Positions 56,836 to 64,000 of a stretch of 64,000 nucleotides of DNA are shown here, in pieces. The notes below the pieces were generated by a model, which worked only from the letters and a program-made list of their open reading frames with translations, made no database searches and was not told the origin of the DNA. The stretch is from Pochonia chlamydosporia 170 (Eukaryota; Ascomycota; Sordariomycetes; Hypocreales; Clavicipitaceae), in the NCBI RefSeq assembly GCF_001653235.2, contig NC_035790.1:8494001-8558000 (forward strand), read 5' to 3'. Each line of letters starts with the position of its first letter. Within the stretch, counting starts at the first letter, position 1. The position numbers and the translations under genes were made by a program.

Positions 56836-58752
56836 CGCAAACCCAAACCCTAGTCTCGTGGTGTTAGCAGAGGATGAATTCTCATGTTTCAGAAAGCCAT
56901 TGTTCGCAGTACGTATTCCTACGTGAAGCTAATGGAGACACTAACAGATAAATCAGCAGAAAGAGTAGAGATATTGTTCATAGGCTACAGTTATCAGCTA
57001 ACAGCCACATTCGTGAGAGGCGCTGTAATTCTCTGTATCTCTTAAAATACAAACCGAATATAAAGCTTATACTAGTGGTAACTTGATAGCGGAGAACTGG
57101 CCAACTTTGTATTATCCTTTTTGCTGTATGCAGCCTTACTGTGAAACGTAAATATACAGATGTCTTGAAGAGGTAATGGCAACACTAGCTGTAACATGCT
57201 GCGATTTTCCGAGCTTCTTGCCGAGCTTGCGGCCGAGTTCTTTTTCGGCCTTCCCCCTTTGGCACGCACTATCCACCAACAAAGATGAATACAAACTGCA
57301 GCCCGAGTGATGAATCATCCTACATAATTAAATGCATGTTGGTGTTGAAGGCTTACAGCGCACATTTTGGCACTTCGGGAGTACATCAGCTCGCGAAATC
57401 GAGGGCAGAGGAGTCAGCCCGCCAAGGTGAAAAGCCGTTTAATAGTCTGCTATTCAAGAGCTTACTTTGGTACGGGAACGCCGCGAGTTTCACAGCGAGC
57501 CTCCTTACTCTAGCAGCCACAGAGAGAAACAGAGCAAGAAGACGCAACATACAACGTGTATGTCCCTTGCGGGCTGCCGTCTTGCTGTGTTACACAATTA
57601 CAACGTGGTAGTTTAAGTGCCGCTCCTAATACGGCTGATCCGGTAGATGCACGTATCTGGTTCTTTTTTGAGCAAAAGTGGCAAATAGGAGATTACCAAT
57701 TAGGAGCTCAGAAACAATTTCTGGAAGGAAATCCATACACCAGACTTTTTAAGATTTCCGAGCTGTAGGGCCGTCTGTCCAGTAAAATGTAACAGATCGA
57801 GTCTGAGAGTGGCTTAGCATGCACCTTCGCCACCCTCTTCGGTTCTGTCAGTGGTAAGCCCCGGCAACAGGCCGATATTAGTTACAGGTATTTCCGAAGC
57901 CAAAGGGAACGTTTTCTCGTGTTCTTGTTCCTTTCCTTTTACACAATCGCGACTAAAAAGCGACATTCTCACTATTAGTCGAGAAAGATCGGAGTGAAAT
58001 ATATGACCTTGGATTGTTGCTGCTTAGGACAATATAGAGCAGTGTATGAGTATCATGACCTGAGAAAACTAAACTGAGGCCCCAGAAATATGATCTTGAG
58101 GCTATATTACACCATTTCGGAGCGTTCCCCATCTTTCCAAACCGCCCGGTAAAACGTGTATCGACCTGACTATCATTGTTCTCAAAAGTTGAACACAGCA
58201 TGTTAAAGTTTACGCCATGTGGAATTATTAAACGTTATGTTGCATCACAAAAGCCTTTCCTACTCTTTTGATCCAAATACGAGGTGCTGTATTGCTCAGG
58301 TCCGATGGTGGCTAAACGCTAGTCTTGTGGCGCTGCTGGAGACGTTGCAGAGACACGGATATCGCGAGAGTCTGGTGGCTGGACACGTAACTAGGGCCGT
58401 CAGCGTCACGTCACCCACAGCAGCCACGACAATGTCTGCTACTACATTTTCTAGTAACTAGATGTATTTGTCTAGTGATATACTTTTCGTAAATACTTTT
58501 TTCTTCCTTATTGGAAGAAATTTTACGAGAGACGTCTGCATAAACTTTGTACATGACGAGCAAATTACTAATACTAGTCCGTTACAATATATATTACACC
58601 GAGTCTACCTTTGAAACTAGATGGCAAGACCTTTTCATCTATATATATTTACCACAACACTTACCATATTAGTGCTGTGTTATACTCTTTCAAAAAAACT
58701 ATTTATAAATCAACACTTATTTGTAGTATACTCTAAGATATTTACCAGAAAG
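56836..58752. other. intergenic, no gene recognised
   Basis: About 1.9 kb between the esterase and the GPI-type repeat protein. Several 60-110-codon frames are present, but I recognise no domain. The region before 58753 is AT-rich and holds the repeat-protein promoter (TATATAT words near 58587). Confidence 0.45.
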
Positions 58753-59376
58753 ATGAGGACTACTAGCACTGTGTCTGCGGTCATTGCTTCTGCTGCTATT
58801 GCTATGTCCCAGAATACGGACACTGCAAATACAGAGAGCATTTTGACCGGCGTCGTGCCACCCACAGAGACTATCCTGACCGGCGTTACACATTCCACGG
58901 AGAGCATCTTGACTGGTGTTACACACTCCACCGAAAGCATTCTGACCGGCGTTACGCGCTCTTCGGAGAGTATCTTAACTGGCGTAACACACTCTACTGA
59001 GAGCATCCTAACCGGCGTTACACACTCCACAGAGAGTATTCTGACGGGAGTTACGCGCGAGACTTCTATTCCCCACTCCAGTGAAACCATCTTGACCGGA
59101 GTCACTCACGAGACATCGATTGGTTCCTCCACCGAGAGTATCTTGACTGGTGTTACTCACGAGACCTCGGTTGCCTCCTCTACCGAAAGCATCTTGACTG
59201 GAGTTACCCGCGAGACTTCCGTTCCTGGTACTACTCAAGGCTCTCCCACGGGCGGTACCAATCCCCCTCCAACTGGTACAAATACAATTATCCCTACGGC
59301 CGGCGCTACATTTATCACAAAGAGCAGCTGGCTGGTTTCTGGGGTTGCCGTTTTCATGGCGGCACTGATGGTATAA
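58753..59376 (+). CDS. GPI-anchored-like cell-surface protein with ESILTGVT repeats
   Basis: 207 residues from the ATG at 58753 (MRTTSTVSAVIASAAIAMSQ, a signal peptide); upstream in-frame ATGs give an implausible membrane leader. The body is ten tandem units: six of 11 residues (ESILTGVTHST type), then four of 17 residues with an inserted ETS-x-x-x-S segment. Thr and Ser dominate, suggesting heavy O-glycosylation. The C-terminus (TKSSWLVSGVAVFMAALMV) is a hydrophobic tail preceded by small residues, typical of a GPI signal. It would sit on the plasma membrane or wall. I do not know the family; the architecture resembles fungal adhesins or wall proteins. Confidence 0.75.
   Translation: MRTTSTVSAVIASAAIAMSQNTDTANTESILTGVVPPTETILTGVTHSTESILTGVTHSTESILTGVTRSSESILTGVTHSTESILTGVTHSTESILTGVTRETSIPHSSETILTGVTHETSIGSSTESILTGVTHETSVASSTESILTGVTRETSVPGTTQGSPTGGTNPPPTGTNTIIPTAGATFITKSSWLVSGVAVFMAALMV
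58834..59235 (+). repeat. coding minisatellite, 6 x 33 bp then 4 x 51 bp
   Basis: Units start at GAG/GAA and run in frame: 33-bp units from 58834 to 59031 and 51-bp units from 59032 to 59235. The 51-bp unit equals the 33-bp core plus 18 bp. Synonymous variation between units is high (acc/act/aca, ggc/ggt/gga), so the array has diverged while its protein sequence was kept. Confidence 0.9.
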
Positions 59377-59905
59377 TGATGGTTGTGGAGTGTTGTTCGG
59401 TAATATCGAAATAGCTAATCATGTTGTGGAATACATTTTGGTTGGGTTTGGCGGTTTATATACTTACAGACAAGAACATGGAGTTTGCATCTTTATTTGC
59501 ACCAATAGGCAAAACGTGACATTGACATCAAATGCGTATATTGCGTCAAGAAGAAATTGTGATCACCGGATGCAGCCACCCACGGCCTACTAGTTGTTTT
59601 GCTTGCCAAAGTCACTCCTCTGTCCTTTGGGATTAAACTGATTTCCATATTGCAGAGGGACTGCTTATTATATACATAGATGCATAGCGTGATGATCAAT
59701 CAACCTTCTGATCCGAATCTGCAAGTGTCTAAAATCAGGCGCTCGAGGCTCGTCCAGCGCATCACCGTGTCTTATTCACTCCCTCAACAAAGATGCACCA
59801 AAATAGGAAAACATCGTAACATAAGGCTTACAGCTTGTCTTCCTATCAGAAAGCAAATTAAATTTGTGCGAGGTAAAAGCGGAACAATGCGTGGCCTATC
59901 CAATT
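59377..59905. other. intergenic spacer
   Basis: About 530 bp between the GPI-type protein and the PKS, which converge. No gene is seen. Confidence 0.5.
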
Positions 59906-62900
59906 CTAAATCTCCTGCTTGGTCCATGGCCCCGTAATTCTTGTCTTCTTCAATACCAATGCCGCTAGGTCTGTGAGTTTTCCACTGGTGAGCAGCTCTA
60001 ATACTTGTAAATGGGCCTGAAGCTCCTTCCCAATCCAATTTCGAAGCTCAATAGCATTTAGAGAGTCAAGTCCAAACGCGGTGATGGACATGTACGCCCT
60101 TTGTGCAGCCATATCTTGGGGTGCCATCATTAAAATTGCCGCAAGCTTGTCTCCTAGCTCATCTGCTACCAAAGCAATGGCATCTTCCTTGTTGGACAAA
60201 CGCTTCAGCCTTTCAGCGACCGACATGTCTGATTCAGCGACCATTGCCAGGCTTGCCGATGCGGCCTGAGCTTGCTCGAGGACGTACCGGAATTTGCCAT
60301 CACTCGACCAAAATGGCAAAGTTGTTGAATTGTCAAGATTAAGGCCCGTGATACACTGCCCGCTGGATAAGCTTTCGGCTACGTCTCCTCGAATCGCTGC
60401 CTCAACGAGACCCAACACTTCGGCTACGTTCATCGAGCTACCAGAGATATTCTTCAGCACTTCGGATTTCCTTTCCGAATTACTGGCCAAGTAACCGACG
60501 TCATCGACAGCTGTAAGGTTCAGGGATAAGGCGGCCTGACCATTCAAGCGGCGGTGACGAGCCAGGGCGTCAAGGAAAGTGTTTGCAGCAGAGTAAGCTG
60601 CTTGGCCTCTGTTTCCAACGATACCCGCGACTGAAGATAGCAGGATAAAAAAGTCCAGCTTGTCATTGTAAAATTCGTGGTGAAAATTCAGTGCGCCACT
60701 GACTTTTGATTGAATGACAGAGTCATAATCATCAAACATCATCTTTTCGAAGAGTGTGTCCTGAACTCCCGTAAGTGGTTGATCCAAACAATGAAATGAA
60801 GGAGGTCATCTTACCCGAAGTACCATAGCAGCGTGAATGATGCCGCGGACTGGCGGAAGCGAGTGCCGCAACCTAATTACAACATCTGAAACCATACTCT
60901 TGTTGCTCACATCGCATTTCTCTACACATATTGTGGCGACGTCTTTGCTATCCTGTATGAGATTGACCACTTCAGGTGTAGCTTGACCGCTCCGTGATAA
61001 CAGCACAACCTGTCTTGCTCCTTGCTGGATGAGTTTACGAGCAATAGCACACCCAATGCCTCCTGTTCCCCCAATGATGAGGTAAGTCGCTTCTGGTTTC
61101 AGAATGTCTATGGCCACCGTGGGATGCGTTGCCTACAATGCACTGTTAGAATGTCGTAATTCGATATACAAGCAGCCCTACATACCGTGATTTTGGCTGG
61201 TCGTGAATGATCAATAATGACCTTTCCGGATGTCTTGCCGCTCTGCAACTTCCTCATGGATTTCTCTACCTCATCAATGCCTGTTTGTGTGAGGGGACCG
61301 ACGGGAGACACAACCTTTCGCCTCAAGAGGCTCATGACGTTGCCCAGAATTCGACTCATGAGTTTTGGTCGTTTAGCTGCCACTAATGTCAAGTCAACCG
61401 AGCTGAACGAACAATTAGAGTCAAACTTGAGCATTTCGAGGCGTGTGTTAGTGGTGATGTCTCGTTTTCCAATCTCGATAAATCTTCCGAAAGGTGCAAG
61501 GCAAGCCCATGTCTCTCGAAGAAGGTCACCAGCTAGTGAATTCAGAATCACATCAACCCCTCGGCCGCCTGTAGCATGCCGTATTGCCGGACCAAAGGAC
61601 GTATCCCTGCTATAGAAGATACGGCCCTCAGGTATGCCATAGGTATTAATGAGTAGCTGTTTTTTCTCTTCTGAACCTACTGTTGCGTAGATTTCGGCTC
61701 CAACCATCTGGGCTAATTGGATGGCGGCTTGGCCGACACCGCCAGATGCAGCATGAATTAAGATTGATTCCCCAGATTCAATCCGAGCTAAATCAATAAT
61801 TCCATAGTAAGCTGTGCAAAACACTACTGGGATTGAAGCAGCAACAGAGAATGGCATGTCATGAGGAATAGGAATAGCACTTGTTGCCATGCACCGGGCA
61901 AAAGTCCCGTATGCTCCCAAAGAAACGGCACAGACTCTATCTCCTTCGGCTAGAGTTGACACCTTTGCGCCAATACGGGTAACTGTGCCGCTGCATTCCA
62001 CCCCGATATAAGGGCTGGCCAGTTGACCCATGGCAATGACGACATCCTTAAAGTTCATGCCCGTGCAGGCGATTTTGATTTCAATCTCATCATCCTGAAG
62101 AGCTTGCTTGACGTCATCCTTCCAGTACATGGAATCCAGGGCGCCAGATGTCCCAACAACCATTTTAAGTCGTCTTTCCGACTGATGGAAGTCTTGAGAA
62201 TAAGACACCGTGGGGTTTGAGCGGTGAAAGATGTCCAGGTTCATGCCATCATCCACCACAATTTTTGGTACTAATAGCTTGCCGCTATCCTCGTAGAACT
62301 CAAAGTCTTCTACAGAGGCGCTGTCAGCAGTGGAGATGAGAGCTGCAAAGGCACTCAACACAAGTTCTGCCTGATCAGAGACTTCAAGGAGCGACCTTGG
62401 ATCTAGATCAAGGGTTCCTAGTGCCTTTCCTGTTTCGGAGCGCACGCTGCGGAGCATCCCTTGTGCCATGTTCCTTTCAGGGTTTGATGCTGTGCGAAAC
62501 GCACCAGTCGTAATCCATAAAACCGAGGAGCACGTCAACAGCAAGGCTTGGAATTTCTTGAAGGTGTCTTCCGACAGGCGTGAAAGAAAATTGTCATCTA
62601 CCTCTAGTAAACAGATGTAGTGTGCAGACGCGGCTGGCTGTAGCTCCATCAACGAGATAATTTCTGGCTGGCGACCCAACTGAGATTCAACAACGGCCTG
62701 GAGAGATGCTAGTAGGCCATCAGGATGGCGCCCATCGGATACCAAAACAACCTTCGAGGCTACTAGATCCAATCCAGGCACAAATAATGATTTCTTGTGG
62801 TGGCCATTAACTCCATTTGCTACTATAGTACCATTGACGTTGTCGTTGTTATGGCCATTGACTCCATGGCAGCCGTTAAGAGAGCTGGCCGTGGACATGA

Positions 62901-64000
62901 CGTTGGAAACAAAGCATTGATTGGGCGGAATAGTAGTCTGGCTATTGCCATTAGGTATGTGACCTATTCCGTTGATTTCTTTGTGCAGTGATTTTCCATT
63001 TTCCGATGGCTTGGTTGGCCCTCCCGAGACATTGTGATCGTCACTAAGGCATCTCAACACGTCTTCTTGTTCCTCATCACAAGAGGTTGTATCTAACGGC
63101 TCCCATCGTAGCTTGTAACAGAGAGATTTAGGCTTATGATCAGCGCCCATATCGCCGTTTACTGGTGACATTTTAAAGCCCTCCATTGTGACAACTGGCG
63201 CGTCAAATTCATGATGCCATGCATCAATGGAAAATGACACCGGACCAGGGCTCTCTCGATTATGATGACCCCGTGCTATTGCCTGGATTTCTTGGCCAGG
63301 AATATTAGGAAACTTCGCGCTAATCTCAATATCATGGATTGCAGAGGGCATGAAGAGTGATGGCATACGGCCGAATCCAGCACCAAGCAGTGGGAACGTA
63401 AACTGCAAAATCAAGTCCATAAAAGATGCTGGCACAATTGAAAGGGTTTCATGACCAGAATGCATTGAGGCTGCTGTTTCTGGAACCTGAATAGTCCCCA
63501 TGGTAAAGTCTCCCGATATCTTGGTATGACCTGCAGAGTTGACGAACACTGATGCGTATTCCGCACCTCGCTCAGCCAACTCGGTATACATTTGTTGCAA
63601 CGGCACGCTGGTAGCGACGGCATTCGCGCAGTTGGCTTCAGTCAACCGAGAATGCGCAGCTTGATGCAGGTATGGCCTAACTGTGTTTGCGCTGCGTGAC
63701 TTGTTCGCACAAACGAGGCCACGGCAATGTTCCAGCCATCCTCGACTTGGCGCCCAGGACGAGACGCAGAATTCGTCCCAGTCATTTGACTGCGACCTCG
63801 TTCCCTCCGCATATGGTCGCAAGCTTACAACCGTCTCGTACTGAGTTGTGCTATCCATAATGAATGCTTTGGATGCATTGACTTCACGTAGCCGGAAGGA
63901 GCTTAGCTGGTCAACTTGAATCTGGCGAAGTTGTGCTCTCTGAGATGCAGCCTCAACAGCCATGCACAAGTATCCAGCTAACGGAAAAGTGATAAGTGAT
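59906..64000 (-). CDS. highly reducing polyketide synthase, 3' part (DH-ER-KR-ACP)
   Basis: Continues beyond the right edge; visible exons are 64000-61186, 61132-60815 and 60760-59906, with introns of 53 and 54 bp (GTATGT and GTAAGA donors, TAG and CAG acceptors). The DH domain begins at FPLAGYLCMAVEAASQR near the edge, with the DH acid in PASFMDLILQF. A long linker follows (about 62260-63100), including an Asn/Gly/His-rich stretch and a KR-structural-like segment. I see no methyltransferase motif. ER: CTGMNFKDVVIAMGQL, IHAASGGVGQAAIQL. KR: LIIGGTGGIGCAIARKL, then FILLSSVAGIVGNRGQAAYS. ACP: TAFGLDSLNAIELRNW with the phosphopantetheine Ser. The last domain ends the protein, so there is no thioesterase. 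KS and AT should lie outside the window. Confidence 0.95.

Noticed and set aside
58834..59235. Regular 33-51-bp repeats resembling a CRISPR array
   Set aside because: Units are in-frame coding repeats of a eukaryotic surface protein with no unique spacers.
1..64000. tRNA or rRNA genes
   Set aside because: Scanning by eye for B-box-like GTTCGANTCC words found no convincing cloverleaf; a covariance search would be needed.

Overview
The window is nuclear DNA of a filamentous ascomycete. Genes carry short GT-AG introns of about 40-140 bp with internal CTGAC/CTAAC-like branch sites, intergenic DNA is spacious, and the families are typical of Pezizomycotina: deuterolysin, BYS1-type secreted protein, RNase T2, ARV1, AIM6-like protein, HR-PKS and Baeyer-Villiger monooxygenase. 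The gene content resembles Sordariomycetes, most likely Hypocreales. That placement is my judgement from families, not a database result.

Layout. 0-3.1 kb: no gene recognised. 3.2-9.0 kb: housekeeping and general metabolism, with a coactosin-like ADF protein, a secreted C69-type peptidase whose expected N-terminal nucleophile Cys is Ser, and a MutY/MYH adenine glycosylase split by an apparent frameshift before its C-terminal domain. 11.5-15.0 kb: a lactose-permease-like sugar transporter and a deuterolysin metalloprotease, convergent. 17.8-22.7 kb: a small catabolic-looking group of a secreted quercetin-2,3-dioxygenase-like bicupin, a MetX-like alpha/beta hydrolase and an Old-Yellow-Enzyme-type reductase. 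24.2-24.7 kb: a small cysteine-rich secreted protein hidden by an intron. 26.5-28.7 kb: ARV1 and a BYS1-domain secreted protein. 31 kb: a decayed member of a conserved fungal family. 32.2-36.1 kb: secreted RNase T2 and an AIM6-like membrane protein. 37-39.3 kb: an AT-rich stretch with a small lipocalin-like gene. 39.4-43.3 kb: a GST-like protein, a GNAT acetyltransferase and a PLOD-type membrane glycosyltransferase. 45.4-46.8 kb: a pseudogene of a repeated fungal family with two C-to-T-type nonsense codons. 48-51.5 kb: a secreted Cys-rich protein and an ankyrin/membrane protein. 52.7-64 kb: a Baeyer-Villiger-type monooxygenase, a secreted type-B carboxylesterase, a GPI-anchored 11/17-residue repeat protein, and the C-terminal part (DH-ER-KR-ACP) of a highly reducing polyketide synthase that runs off the right edge.

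How they work together. Secreted proteins dominate (peptidases, RNase, esterase, bicupin, Cys-rich proteins, GPI repeat protein), which suits an environment- or host-interacting fungus. The right end is a candidate polyketide biosynthetic cluster: PKS, BVMO and esterase could make and open or close lactones. The 18-22.7 kb trio could form a flavonol/aromatic catabolic unit. Both groupings are inferences from proximity. Exon coordinates come from reading splice signals and frame continuity; none is confirmed by transcripts.
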